A DNA stretch of 64,000 nucleotides from Clostridium sp. AF37-5 (lineage in GTDB: Bacteria; Bacillota; Clostridia; Lachnospirales; Lachnospiraceae), in NCBI RefSeq assembly GCF_003477605.1, contig NZ_QUDR01000001.1:1-64000 (forward strand), given 5' to 3'. How positions within the stretch are numbered: position 1 is the first letter of the stretch; every line of letters starts with the position of its first letter. The translations under genes and the position numbers were made by a program. Of this stretch, positions 1 to 8,353 are shown piece after piece. The notes below the pieces were generated by a model. The model was not told where the DNA came from, made no database searches, and saw only the letters and a program-made list of their open reading frames with translations.

Positions 1-18
1 TCAGACTGTAGACAAAGT

Positions 19-97
19 CCACGACAAATGTCGTGGATTTTTCTCGTATTAAAGCACTGAAAAGTGCGATTTTTTAGCGACTTTTCGGTGCTTTTTT
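19..97 (+). terminator. Two tandem hairpins at the IS left end
   Basis: First hairpin: CCACGACA (19-26) pairs with TGTCGTGG (29-36), then ATTTTTCT. Second hairpin: the segment at 51-65 pairs with 80-96, followed by a T run that leads into the -10 region. Both sit between the left inverted repeat and the transposase promoter. This is the position expected for structures that shield a transposase gene from read-through transcription. Confidence 0.6.
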
Positions 98-106
98 GGT
101 ATAATA
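98..106 (+). promoter_or_regulatory. Extended -10 promoter of the transposase
   Basis: TGGTATAAT at 98-106 is an extended -10 element (TG, one base, TATAAT). No good -35 hexamer lies 17 bp upstream because that stretch belongs to the second hairpin. A ribosome site, AGGTGGTG, follows at 122-129 and the ATG at 137. Confidence 0.6.
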
Positions 107-136
107 GAAGTATAAAATACTAGGTGGTGATTTCAT

Positions 137-1597
137 ATGATGACTGAAAATGCTGATAAAAAGAGAGAACAAATTCATTTGTTATGTATGGATGAAATGG
201 TTCCTAAGGATCATCTTCTTCGAATTATCGATAAAGCAATCGATTGGACTTTCATTTATGATTTAGTGAAAGACAAATATTCGCACGATACCGGTCGGCC
301 CAGCATGGATCCTGTGACATTGATTAAAATACCTCTCATTCAGTATCTGTATGGAATCAAGAGCATGCGTCAGACAGTAAAAGAAATTGAAGTAAACGTT
401 GCATATCGATGGTTTCTTGGTCTTGATATGACAGATAAAGTTCCACACTTTTCAACCTTTGGAAAGAATTATACAAGACGATTCAAAGATACCGACTTAT
501 TTGAGCAGATTTTTGCTCATATTTTAGAAGAATGCTACAAGTTTAAATTGGTTGACCCAACAGAGATTTTTGTAGATGCTACTCATGTAAAAGCCCGTGC
601 AAACAGTAGAAAAATGCAAAAACGAATTGCTAAGGAAGAAGCTCTTTTTTATGAAGATATGTTAAAAACTGAAATTAATAAAGATCGACAAGAGCATCAC
701 AAAAAACCATTAAAAGATAAAGACGATAATAATCACCCTCCTTTGTCTGGCGGAGGAACTTCAAATGAAAAAACAATAAAATCTAGTACCACTGATCCGG
801 AAAGTGGTTGGTTTCGTAAAGGTGAACATAAACATGTTTTTGCATACGCCGTTGAAACCGCTTGTGATAAAAATGGGTGGATTCTAGGTTATACAGTCAG
901 CCCTGGAAACTTACATGACAGCAGAACATTTAAAGGATTATATGATAAAATTAAAAATATTGGAATAAAAACACTTGTTGCAGATGCCGGATATAAAACT
1001 CCAGCAATAGCAAAGCTTCTTATAGATGATGGAGTTACACCACTTTTTCCGTACAAGCGTCCAATGACCAAAGAGGGATTCTTTAAAAAATACGAATACG
1101 CTTATGACGAATACTATGATTGCTATATTTGCCCAAACAACCAAGTCTTGAAATATAGTACAACCAATCGTGATGGATATCGTGAATATAAAAGCTGTGG
1201 AAATGTATGCGAAAATTGTTCATATTTATCTCAATGTACAGAAAGCAAAAATCATGTGAAACTGATAACACGACATATATGGGAAAATTATATGGAGCAA
1301 TGTGAAGATGTTCGTCATACTTTGGGAATGAAAAAATTATATGAGCAAAGAAAAGAAACCATTGAACGAATCTTTGGAACAGCAAAGGAGAATCATGGTT
1401 TTCGTTATACACAAATGTATGGTAAGGCTCGAATGGAAATGAAGGTCGGGCTTACCTTTGCCTGCATGAATCTAAAAAAACTAGCAATGATGCTTCAAAA
1501 AAGCGGTAGGAAAGGCTGCTTAATATCGACTTTTTTATCATTTTGGGCGAACGATTGCTGCAAACAGAGAAAAATGGTGCTAGGACAACAGTCCTAG
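137..1597 (+). CDS. IS1182 family DDE transposase
   Basis: The 486-residue protein catalyses cut-and-paste movement of the surrounding element. The N-terminal third resembles the DUF772 domain usual in IS1182/IS5-type transposases. The RNase H-like core supplies the acidic triad as Asp147 (context FVDATH), Asp283 (VADAGYK) and Glu410 (TIERIFG, in the YxxR/E-type helix region). A charged, poorly conserved insert follows the first Asp, and a Cys-rich patch (CxxC...C) lies between the second Asp and the Glu, both common in the family. The gene is intact with its own promoter and ribosome site. The last codons form one arm of the terminal hairpin. Confidence 0.93.
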   Translation: MMTENADKKREQIHLLCMDEMVPKDHLLRIIDKAIDWTFIYDLVKDKYSHDTGRPSMDPVTLIKIPLIQYLYGIKSMRQTVKEIEVNVAYRWFLGLDMTDKVPHFSTFGKNYTRRFKDTDLFEQIFAHILEECYKFKLVDPTEIFVDATHVKARANSRKMQKRIAKEEALFYEDMLKTEINKDRQEHHKKPLKDKDDNNHPPLSGGGTSNEKTIKSSTTDPESGWFRKGEHKHVFAYAVETACDKNGWILGYTVSPGNLHDSRTFKGLYDKIKNIGIKTLVADAGYKTPAIAKLLIDDGVTPLFPYKRPMTKEGFFKKYEYAYDEYYDCYICPNNQVLKYSTTNRDGYREYKSCGNVCENCSYLSQCTESKNHVKLITRHIWENYMEQCEDVRHTLGMKKLYEQRKETIERIFGTAKENHGFRYTQMYGKARMEMKVGLTFACMNLKKLAMMLQKSGRKGCLISTFLSFWANDCCKQRKMVLGQQS

Positions 1598-1652
1598 CAC
1601 CACTTTGTCTACAGTCTGAAATCCTCACCGTTTTGGTGGGGATTTTCTTTTG
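1575..1652 (+). terminator. IS-end hairpin and flanking host terminator
   Basis: A perfect 12-bp stem (1575-1586 with 1591-1602, loop AACA) spans the transposase stop codon and runs into the right inverted repeat. Only two bases beyond the element, a second hairpin, ATCCTCACC (1621-1629) with GGTGGGGAT (1635-1643), is followed by TTTTCTTTT and is a typical intrinsic terminator. The second one probably belonged to the host gene that lies to the left of the IS. Confidence 0.7.
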
Positions 1653-1715
1653 AGTTCCATGATAGGATTTTTTTACAGGTATCTGAAAACTTACGCAGAG
1701 TAATCAAAAAGTAAT

Positions 1716-1744
1716 TTGAAATGTACTTGTAGAATTTATATAGT
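1716..1744 (+). promoter_or_regulatory. Sigma-A-type promoter of the XRE operon
   Basis: TTGAAA (1716-1721) and TATAGT (1739-1744) are separated by exactly 17 bp and sit 27 bp upstream of the start codon of the regulator gene. The ribosome site AAAGGGGG follows at about 1754-1761. Confidence 0.55.
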
Positions 1745-1770
1745 TATATTATGAAAGGGGGCATAGGTTT

Positions 1771-2130
1771 ATGGGGGTGAAAATTAGTCTCGGAAGGTTT
1801 ATTTCAACGAGACGCAAACAGAAGTTTATGACACAGGAAGAACTGGCCAATAAGATGCATGTATCAAAATCGGCAATTGCCAAATGGGAAACCGATGGTG
1901 GAGTTCCAGACCGGGATAATTTGTACCGGCTGGCGGAAATTATTGGTGTCTCCGTGGATTCCATGCATCAGATTATAGCCGGGAATGTTTGTGTGAATGA
2001 AGAACAATCAGTCAAGCCGAATATAACGCAGGATGTGATTCAATTGTTGGAATCCTATGGGTATCTAGTGGTTCGGCCGGAGGAAAATGAAGGGAACATT
2101 GTAGTGGAGATTAAGGAGGAAGAAAGATGA
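1771..2130 (+). CDS. XRE-family helix-turn-helix regulator
   Basis: The 119-residue DNA-binding protein has an HTH_3 domain over roughly residues 7-62. The motif is clear: MTQEELANKMHVSKSAIAKWE is followed by PDRDNLYRLAEIIGVSVDSM. The C-terminal 50 residues are unassigned. The ATG at 1771 is chosen because AAAGGGGG precedes it at proper distance. The gene overlaps the next one by four bases (ATGA), so regulator, membrane protein and probably the lipoprotein are co-transcribed. The regulator may act on its own promoter; no clear operator was recognised. Confidence 0.88.
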   Translation: MGVKISLGRFISTRRKQKFMTQEELANKMHVSKSAIAKWETDGGVPDRDNLYRLAEIIGVSVDSMHQIIAGNVCVNEEQSVKPNITQDVIQLLESYGYLVVRPEENEGNIVVEIKEEER

Positions 2131-2702
2131 CAGAGACAGTTCAAATGAATCAAACCGGACATAGGAGTAAAATATTTATAGGTGCATTTATAGCAATGCT
2201 GATAGGGTCAGCTATATTGTTATTAACATTATTTATGCCATTTGCATCTGCGACAGATGAGTATAAGGAGGCGTTAGAAAAATTTTCGGATTCGATGTAT
2301 ATAGAAGAATTGAATATGACGAATGAAGAAGCAATTAATATCTCGTTGTTTGAGTTTATAAGAATTTATTCATCTGAAACAGGGAAGGAAATATCAAATG
2401 ATTTAAGTATTGTATATGTAGTTGTGATTGCAGCATTTGCTGTTTTTGCATTATTAACATTATTATTTTCAATATTAAGAAAATCAATACCGGTGATTGT
2501 TTTTAACATACTCACCTTTGCAGTATTAAGGCTCATAATATGGGATTTTGAAGATAGGGGTGTGATTTCAAACAGTAGATATGATTGGGGGATAGCACAG
2601 TACATCGGCTATATTGGTATTGCCATTGTTATGGTAGGTGCCGTGGCACTTTTAGTTGTAAAAATGAAAGATAAAAAGCAACAGAAAACATTAGCACAAT
2701 AA
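2127..2702 (+). CDS. Four-helix membrane protein, unknown function
   Basis: The 191-residue protein is not recognised. Four hydrophobic segments are visible at about residues 16-40, 90-115, 118-140 and 157-180, with a polar loop of about 50 residues between the first and second that is probably exposed outside. The C-terminus is short and lysine-rich, suggesting a cytoplasmic end. Translation is coupled to the upstream regulator through ATGA, and the lipoprotein gene follows after a 16-bp gap. The three products may form one envelope-associated unit; the role is unknown. Confidence 0.75.
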   Translation: MTETVQMNQTGHRSKIFIGAFIAMLIGSAILLLTLFMPFASATDEYKEALEKFSDSMYIEELNMTNEEAINISLFEFIRIYSSETGKEISNDLSIVYVVVIAAFAVFALLTLLFSILRKSIPVIVFNILTFAVLRLIIWDFEDRGVISNSRYDWGIAQYIGYIGIAIVMVGAVALLVVKMKDKKQQKTLAQ

Positions 2703-2718
2703 TATGGAGGACATTTCA

Positions 2719-3501
2719 ATGAAAAAATTATTATCTTTTATACTTGTTTTTGGCATGACATTTTCCTTAACTGCATGTGGCAGTAAGACAGATTCTGGAA
2801 AGACAGCAGCTTCCGCACCTACACAGGGCAACAACACAGTAACAGAGAGTAGTACACAAGAACCGACAGAAGAACCTACGGAAGATACCAAAATAGAGAT
2901 TCAGGCAGACTCTTTAGATGCACTGGAAGAAATGGTGAACAAAGATGTTGATAATACAGTAGAAGCTTTGACAAAATCGTATGAAAAGTTGAAAACTGAG
3001 ATTAACACATATAACAAATACAAAGCGAATACCAAAAAAGTGAAAGCATTTTATGATGAAGTGCTTTTATCACAACAAAAGTTAACGACTAAATTAAGAG
3101 AATACGCTCTTGCATATGCGAAAATGATTCTCGCTTCAGGTGATGATATGTATGATAAAATGGATGATTTGTATGACGTTATTTACGATAAAGCCGGGGA
3201 TAAGGTATATAAGAAAATCTATGATGGAATTTTAGAAGATATGTATGATGATTTCTATGATGGAATTCTGGATGACGCATATGATAATGCTAAATATTCG
3301 GAGTGGTCAGATTTGCGTTCAGATGAATATAAATGGTGGTCACATACCCGCTCTGATATTTATGATGACTGGTCCGATTTTCGCTCTGAAGTATATGATT
3401 TTTGGGATGATACAAAAAGCGACATATGGGATAGTGATATTGCAAAAGCAACAGAAAATTTAAATGATTTTGCAAAAGATATTGAAAAATATATTCCTTG
3501 A
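2719..3501 (+). CDS. Lipoprotein with 11/12-residue aromatic-Asp repeats
   Basis: The 260-residue protein begins with a lipoprotein signal peptide whose lipobox is LTAC, followed by a Thr/Glu-rich linker. The ATG at 2719 is chosen over the in-frame ATG at 2704 because GGAGG at 2706-2710 is the ribosome site for 2719. A lysine-rich helical middle part is followed by a repeat region. Its last four units are exactly 11 residues: EWSDLRSDEYK, WWSHTRSDIYD, DWSDFRSEVYD, FWDDTKSDIWD. The units before them are 11-12 residues, of the type DGILEDMYDDFY. The hendecad period suggests a right-handed coiled coil or long amphipathic helix outside the membrane. Function is unknown. Confidence 0.82.
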   Translation: MKKLLSFILVFGMTFSLTACGSKTDSGKTAASAPTQGNNTVTESSTQEPTEEPTEDTKIEIQADSLDALEEMVNKDVDNTVEALTKSYEKLKTEINTYNKYKANTKKVKAFYDEVLLSQQKLTTKLREYALAYAKMILASGDDMYDKMDDLYDVIYDKAGDKVYKKIYDGILEDMYDDFYDGILDDAYDNAKYSEWSDLRSDEYKWWSHTRSDIYDDWSDFRSEVYDFWDDTKSDIWDSDIAKATENLNDFAKDIEKYIP

Positions 3502-3519
3502 GTTTAGAATCTTTAAGAA

Positions 3520-3548
3520 GGGCACTTACCATCAGGTAGGTGCCCTTT
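3520..3548 (+). terminator. Intrinsic terminator after the lipoprotein gene
   Basis: GGGCACTTACC (3520-3530) pairs with GGTAGGTGCCC (3535-3545), with one G-U pair and the loop ATCA, and is followed by a short T run. It closes the XRE, membrane protein and lipoprotein operon. Confidence 0.75.
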
Positions 3549-3622
3549 GGCTGTGTTTATTACATAAAATAGTAATAAGTATTGAAAGAAAGGGGGATTA
3601 GTGGAAAAATTACATTACTAAA

Positions 3623-3641
3623 TTTTGTGCAATGCACAAAA
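3623..3641. promoter_or_regulatory. 19-nt palindrome upstream of the ATPase remnant
   Basis: TTTTGTGCAATGCACAAAA is a perfect palindrome with 9-bp arms about one central base, 16 bp upstream of the start codon of the ATPase pseudogene and just before its ribosome site AAGGAG. It could be a dimeric repressor operator or an mRNA hairpin controlling translation. No regulator is assigned. Confidence 0.45.
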
Positions 3642-3657
3642 ATAAGGAGCGAGAAGC

Positions 3658-4607
3658 ATGGAAATTAAGAGAGACCTATATCTTGAATAGCTAAAAATAA
3701 GAAAAAATAATGGAATGATAAAGATTATTACTGGTATACGAAGATGTGGAAAATCATTCTTATTGTTTGTTTTGTAAAAGAAATATTTGTTGGAGAATGG
3801 CGTAGACAAGGATCATATTATTGAGATTGCATTAGATGGTATTGAATATGAGGAACTTAGGGATCCTAAAAAGTGTTTTCAATATATAAAAAATGAAATA
3901 AAAGATGAGCAGATGTACTATCTGCTTTTGGACGAGGTACAATTTATGCCTCGGTTTGAGGAGGTGCTGAACAGCCTGCTTCGTATTCACAACATTGACA
4001 TGTATGTAACGGGAAGTAATTCAAAATTTTTATCAAGTGATATTGTAACCGAATTTAGAGGAAGGGGAGATGAAATTAGAATCTATCCTTTATCTTTTGC
4101 GGAGTTTTATGCGGCTTTTGGGGGAGATTATGATGACGCATGGAATGAGTATATGATATAAAAGGAAGAAAGTATGTGGGGGCGAATTTAAAATATTATT
4201 TTTCTGATGTTGGGCTCAGAAATGCCAGATTGAATTTTAGACAACAGGAACCGACGCATATTATGGAAAACATTGTGTATAATGAGCTGCTTGTTCGTGG
4301 ATACAATGTGGATGTTGGCATTGTGGATGTAATGGCAAAAAATGTGGATAGTAAGAGAGTTCGTAAACAGTTAGAAGTTGATTTTGTGGTAAACCAAGGA
4401 AGTCAGAGATATTACATCCAAGTGGCTTACGATATGGATACTGAGGAAAAGCAAACGCAGGAACTCAATTCATTAAGGAATATTCCTGATTCATTTAAGA
4501 AAATAATTATAATAAATGGAATAAAGAAGCCTTGGAGAAATGATGAAGGATTTGTAATTATGGGAATGAAATATTTTCTTCTTAATGCAGACAGTCTGGA
4601 ATTTTAA
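3658..4607 (+). pseudogene. Broken AAA_14/DUF4143 ATPase
   Basis: This is the remnant of an orphan AAA-type ATPase of the AAA_14 plus DUF4143 architecture. The first frame starts at ATG 3658 and is broken by in-frame stops TAG 3688 and TAA 3775. The Walker A region GIRRCGKS is still readable between them, and Walker B (YYLLLDEVQFM) follows in the stretch 3787-4161. The frame then ends at 4161 right after a sequence that normally continues into the middle of the protein. The text resumes in another reading phase at about 4176 with the conserved C-terminal part (KYYFSDVGLRNARLNF). A central portion of roughly 150-200 residues is therefore deleted. The product is surely nonfunctional. Confidence 0.88.
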
Positions 4608-4623
4608 GTCGAAAGTAAGTTAT

Positions 4624-4661
4624 GCAAGGTGGAGCTACCGCCCCACCTTGCCATTTTTTTT
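4624..4661 (+). terminator. Terminator overlapping the capA end
   Basis: GCAAGGTGG (4624-4632) pairs with CCACCTTGC (4643-4651), followed on the plus strand by a run of eight Ts. It serves the plus-strand remnant. The hairpin overlaps the last codons of the minus-strand CapA gene, whose stop is at 4635-4637. Confidence 0.7.
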
Positions 4662-5792
4662 GAAATGAACATTAAAAGGTTTACAATAGCGATTCATTTT
4701 CGCAAGAATTCTTTTTTTTGCTTTTCCTTTTGCCGGAGTTGGCTGATAGTTATTAATGCTGTTGGTTGAAGAAACCTTGCATGGAATGATTTTTACATCA
4801 TTGGATTTCTGTAATTTGTTCTTTTTGAAAGTAAAGGTCTGCTGGTAAATCATGGTGTCTTTGTCCGGTGGATTTGTGTTGCCGCCAAAGCAGAAATTTG
4901 CAAGGCTGTAAACGATATAGGCACCTTTGTATTTTTCGATTCCCTGCAGGACATGCGGGTGGTGGCCGAGGACAAGATTGGCACCTTGTTTTACGGCATA
5001 GTGGGCAATACTTTTCTGAACGGCATCCAGAGAACTTGTCTTTTCAATACCGGCGTGCATGCTGACAATAATAAGGTCCGCTTTTTTCTTTTTCAGTTTT
5101 TGAATACCGCTTTTTATGTAGTGTTTGCTGGAGGATACACCTTCGAGGCCGTTGACCGCAATCATACCAATTTTTTTACCGTTCGTTTTGTAAATCGAAA
5201 CTTTACTATAGGAAGCAAAAGGCATCTTGTTTTTCTTGAAAACAGAGATTGTGTCATGGTAACTTCCATTTCCAAAGTCACGGCAGTGGTTGTTGGCAAA
5301 AGAGATAGCATCTACATTTCCCTTTTGTAAAATTTTCAGATAAGAAGGATTTCCCTTAAACGCAAATGTTTTGTCGGCACGTGTACTTCTTGTTGTTAGA
5401 GTGCCTTCAAAATTGACAAGTGTTAAATCGTCTTTTTTGAAAATGTTCTTAACATTTTTAAAGAAATAAGAAGGTGTTTTTTGTTTGTATTTTGCATAAA
5501 AATTAACGCTTGCCGGAGATTTATAATCGGAACCAAGTGTACAGTCACCGGCTGCGCTTATCGTGATTTTAGTTACTGACTTTTTCTTTTTTTGTTTCTT
5601 TTTTGGGGCAGCAGTTGGCTGATTTGTAGCTGCCGGTGTCTGCGTGGCAGAAGGTGTTGTGGTGGCAGAAGGTGTTGTGGTGGCTGACGGCATTTGTGTT
5701 GCCGTGTTTTGCGCATAAGCAGAAACCGGTGATAATATAGTTGTGAATAAAAGGGCGGCAAAAACCGTCATAACTGTTATGTTCTTGTTCAT
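4635..5792 (-). CDS. CapA-family secreted metallophosphoesterase-like protein
   Basis: The 385-residue protein has an N-terminal signal peptide, a low-complexity linker (TTPSA units, then Lys-rich) and a CapA/PGA_cap-type domain over about residues 75-370. Visible family motifs are ISAAGDCTLG near the domain start, LVNFEGTLTT, FANNHCRDFG, and LGHHPHVLQG. This family was named after poly-gamma-glutamate capsule synthesis, but stand-alone members such as this have no established reaction. The start is supported by AGGGGG a few bases upstream of the ATG. Three tandem 18-bp units in the linker are simple expansion. No capsule genes lie nearby. Confidence 0.85.
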   Translation of the reverse strand: MNKNITVMTVFAALLFTTILSPVSAYAQNTATQMPSATTTPSATTTPSATQTPAATNQPTAAPKKKQKKKKSVTKITISAAGDCTLGSDYKSPASVNFYAKYKQKTPSYFFKNVKNIFKKDDLTLVNFEGTLTTRSTRADKTFAFKGNPSYLKILQKGNVDAISFANNHCRDFGNGSYHDTISVFKKNKMPFASYSKVSIYKTNGKKIGMIAVNGLEGVSSSKHYIKSGIQKLKKKKADLIIVSMHAGIEKTSSLDAVQKSIAHYAVKQGANLVLGHHPHVLQGIEKYKGAYIVYSLANFCFGGNTNPPDKDTMIYQQTFTFKKNKLQKSNDVKIIPCKVSSTNSINNYQPTPAKGKAKKRILAKMNRYCKPFNVHFKKNGKVGR

Positions 5793-5824
5793 TTGGAATC
5801 CCCCTGTGTTAAAGTTATGATATA

Positions 5825-5854
5825 ATTATAGTTCCAATTTTTTTTAGCATACAA
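5825..5854 (-). promoter_or_regulatory. Promoter of the CapA-like gene
   Basis: On the minus strand, TTGTAT (plus 5849-5854) and TATAAT (plus 5825-5830) are separated by 18 bp, about 30 bp upstream of the start codon. Confidence 0.5.
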
Positions 5855-5915
5855 CAAAAGGGAATAAACTGTCAATTATTTATAAGGGTGTTTTCCAATT
5901 TGAAAAATAAAAAAG

Positions 5916-5937
5916 GTTTCGACGTTTTGCGTGCGTC
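5916..5937 (+). promoter_or_regulatory. Candidate ECF-type promoter
   Basis: The stretch upstream of the sigma-factor gene has GTTTCGAC (5916-5923) followed ten bases later by CGTC (5934-5937). The CGTC -10 core is characteristic of many ECF sigma factors, which often transcribe their own genes. The distance between the elements is shorter than usual, so this is a weak candidate. Confidence 0.25.
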
Positions 5938-5971
5938 AATCGTATCTATAGTGAAAGGAGGAGAGAAAAGA

Positions 5972-6466
5972 ATGAATACTTTGGATGGTACCGGCCAAAA
6001 AAATAATTTTACACAGACTTATGAAGCCTATGTGAATGACATATATCGTTTATGCTTTTCTTTTATGAAAAATCATATGGATGCGGAGGATATTGTGCAT
6101 GAGACATTTTTGAAATATTATCATCTTGACCGCACCTTTGATTCGGAACAGCATAAAAAAGCGTGGTTGATCGTTACGGCGTCAAATGCGTGCAAGGATA
6201 TGTTGAAGCATTGGTGGAATCGTAGAAATCGGTTGGAGGATTTTACGGAAATAGCGGAGGATTCACATTCCGAAATAGATGGGATGATGAGTTTGATTTT
6301 GGAACTGCCGTATCAGTATAAAATGGTAGTTTACCTATATTATTATGAAGGGTATAACAGCAGGGAAATTGCGGACTTGCTACATAAGTCAGAATCAACA
6401 ATCCGGACGCGCCTGCAAAAAGCAAAAAAATTATTAAGAAAGGAATTGGAAAAAGATGGATATTAG
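5972..6466 (+). CDS. ECF-type RNA polymerase sigma factor
   Basis: The 164-residue protein has sigma70 region 2 at about residues 12-75 (YRLCFSFMKNHMDAEDIVHETFLKYY) and region 4 at about 105-160 (LPYQYKMVVYLYYYEGYNSREIADLL, then an HTH). It lacks regions 1 and 3, as ECF factors do. The ATG at 5972 is chosen because AAAGGAGG lies just before it. An upstream in-frame GTG at 5888 has no ribosome site. The gene overlaps the following one, which encodes a membrane protein with a short cytoplasmic N-terminus, the classical sigma/anti-sigma arrangement. Confidence 0.9.
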   Translation: MNTLDGTGQKNNFTQTYEAYVNDIYRLCFSFMKNHMDAEDIVHETFLKYYHLDRTFDSEQHKKAWLIVTASNACKDMLKHWWNRRNRLEDFTEIAEDSHSEIDGMMSLILELPYQYKMVVYLYYYEGYNSREIADLLHKSESTIRTRLQKAKKLLRKELEKDGY

Positions 6467-7829
6467 ACAATCATACGAAAAAATAAATATTTCGGAACAA
6501 GCTAAGAATCAAATTAAAAATGATATTCTTGCTGGGGAAAAAACGGTCAGGAAAGAAAATGGCAGTGGTGCATATAAAAAATATGGGAAAATTGCGGTGG
6601 CTGCCGCATTGGCGTTGGTTCTTATTGTGCCTTCGGGGGTAATGGCAGCCGGAAAGTTGTACCGATATTTTACGACATCCATTCAGAAGGACAAATATTC
6701 GGTTACTGCTGAAATGAATCAGACCAAAGGGAAGAAAATGAAGTATATAAAAGTTTCAGCGGACTTTGGCGAAAGTTATCACAAGACAGAAAGAAATAAA
6801 GAATTTCAATGTTATGAGAATCGTGAGGGAGGTCAAAGGGGTAAAGATTTTTGGTATTCTTTGCAGTATTTAGAAGGAAAACAGAAGGAGATACTTTCAA
6901 CTTATGATGTGAAGGAAAATGAAACGATGAAAATTAACGGCCGCTGTGCGGTTTACTGCCGTTATAATCCGGTTGTGGGAAGTAAGTATCTGAAGAGCAA
7001 AAAGACTGATTATGGACAGACACTTTATATTTTTGTGGAGGATTATGGTTATCTGATTGAGATGGCAGCACAAACAGGACTTTCAAAAAAAGATTTTGTT
7101 CATTTGGCAGAAAAAATTCAGATAACTAAAGCAGAATCAAAAGCTGAGGCGGCTGATTATATTCTTTACAGTAAGAGAAGCGGGGGTGCATGGAATGTGC
7201 AGCAAAACCTGACGGCGGATGAAAAAATTGATGCAAAGCATTACTCAACAAATGGAACGGCTCAGGTTAAAAATGCAATTTATGAAGTAAAAGATGTTAA
7301 GGTTTTGGATTCGGCAAACCAGCTGAAAACGGACGCATTTATTAAAAAACGGGCTTCATTTTTAAAGCATGTGAATAACGATGGAAAATTAAAGACGTAT
7401 GAAAGAGAGCAGATTAGATATGGAAATGGAATCACGGCACCGGAGAGAAGTGTAATAGAAACAAAGACGGTTCAGCCAAAACTGGTTTATGTTACACTTG
7501 CGATTAAGAATTCGGCATCCGTTTTAAAAAGCGGCAAGTTTCCGGTTCCTTCTTTGCAGCTTGTGACGAAAAAAGGCAAGCAGATTTTTCAGAAAACATA
7601 TGATGACTATGGCAGACCAAATTATATTTCAAAATCTTTTACGGATGGTATGCCATGTTATTTGGAAGAAAAATTAACCGGGAAAAGCGAGTGGTTTGTA
7701 GAAGGTTCTAAGGGAACCATTCAATTGCACTTTGCGTATCTTGTGGATGAAGATGAACTGGATGGTATGGCACTGAATTTGAATGATTGGTCAAAAGACT
7801 GTGAGTATTTGGACATCTCGCAGAGGTAA
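6456..7829 (+). CDS. Probable membrane-anchored anti-sigma partner
   Basis: The 457-residue protein has about 44 cytoplasmic residues, one transmembrane helix at about 45-63 (IAVAAALALVLIVPSGVMAA) and a large extracytoplasmic domain. The arrangement resembles DUF4179-type proteins, which follow ECF sigma genes in Clostridia. It overlaps the sigma gene by 11 bases. The inferred role is to hold the sigma factor through the N-terminal segment until an envelope signal acts on the outer domain. The outer domain has no recognisable enzyme motif. The anti-sigma role is inference from topology and position. Confidence 0.75.
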   Translation: MDIRQSYEKINISEQAKNQIKNDILAGEKTVRKENGSGAYKKYGKIAVAAALALVLIVPSGVMAAGKLYRYFTTSIQKDKYSVTAEMNQTKGKKMKYIKVSADFGESYHKTERNKEFQCYENREGGQRGKDFWYSLQYLEGKQKEILSTYDVKENETMKINGRCAVYCRYNPVVGSKYLKSKKTDYGQTLYIFVEDYGYLIEMAAQTGLSKKDFVHLAEKIQITKAESKAEAADYILYSKRSGGAWNVQQNLTADEKIDAKHYSTNGTAQVKNAIYEVKDVKVLDSANQLKTDAFIKKRASFLKHVNNDGKLKTYEREQIRYGNGITAPERSVIETKTVQPKLVYVTLAIKNSASVLKSGKFPVPSLQLVTKKGKQIFQKTYDDYGRPNYISKSFTDGMPCYLEEKLTGKSEWFVEGSKGTIQLHFAYLVDEDELDGMALNLNDWSKDCEYLDISQR

Positions 7830-7855
7830 AAAACATAATTCGTATAAATCAATAC

Positions 7856-8353
7856 TTGACAAATAAACGGATGGAGCAAAGTGATACAGAGCAGGCACAA
7901 GACCATGATATGCCGGAGGGCGAGGAAGTGGATATGCCGGAAAAATATGATGAGATATCGTTAAAGGACTTTGCAGGGTATAGTAAGTCGATGTTTTTGT
8001 ACTGGACGGAAGATGATTTTGCATCTTCTTTTCGTAAGATGCTTACATTAGAGCAGTTTCGAAGTGAGGAGATGCAGCAGTTATATCAGCAGTATCTAGT
8101 GAGTGGACCATCGGAATATGTAAAAGATTTATTTGAACATATGGGGATTTCACCTGCAAAGGAATTAGCGGCACAATTTTATGCTGTCATGTTTTTCTTT
8201 TACAGTTTGTATGATGGGGCAAAGGACAAGGATGAAGTAAAGAAACAGTTTGAAACAACATTGGATGAATTTACGAAAAAATTATTAGTTGGAGAGAGGA
8301 TGACGCATTTGTTCCGGAACTTGATTTTGTTATGGAGAAAGACGGGCAGCTGA
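7856..8353 (+). pseudogene. TetR remnant lacking the DNA-binding domain
   Basis: About 145 residues match the ligand-binding part of the intact TetR protein encoded at 8877-9494. Parallel segments are FLYWTEDDFASSFRKMLTLEQ against FLHWTEEEFSNCFRKMLMLEQ, and YQQYLVSGPSEY against FQKYLVSGPVSY. Similarity starts at a point equal to about residue 57 of the intact paralogue, so the N-terminal helix-turn-helix is missing. At about 8296 the similarity stops and the DNA continues, in another frame, into a GNAT acetyltransferase remnant. The last 17 or so codons of this frame are therefore junk read from the next gene. A start at TTG 7856 or ATG 7871 is possible, but function as a regulator is not. 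Confidence 0.8.

Larger units (their letters stand above)
1..1619 (+). mobile_element. Complete IS1182-type insertion sequence
   Basis: The element is bounded by 18-bp perfect terminal inverted repeats: TCAGACTGTAGACAAAGT at 1-18 and its reverse complement at 1602-1619. It carries one DDE transposase gene. The left end coincides with base 1 of the window, so the target-site duplication and the upstream neighbour cannot be seen. Inside the left end are two consecutive hairpins that should stop transcription entering from outside, followed by the transposase promoter. Inside the right end a 12-bp stem overlaps the transposase stop codon. Length and organisation fit IS1182-like elements, and nothing indicates damage, so it may be active. 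Confidence 0.93.

Noticed and set aside
938..1412. Minus-strand frames of 68-109 codons inside the insertion sequence
   Set aside because: Opposite-strand shadows of the transposase gene with no start signals.
5635..5690. Tandem 18-bp units as a possible CRISPR or regulatory repeat
   Set aside because: The units are in frame and encode the Thr-Pro-Ser-Ala linker of the CapA-like protein, without spacers.
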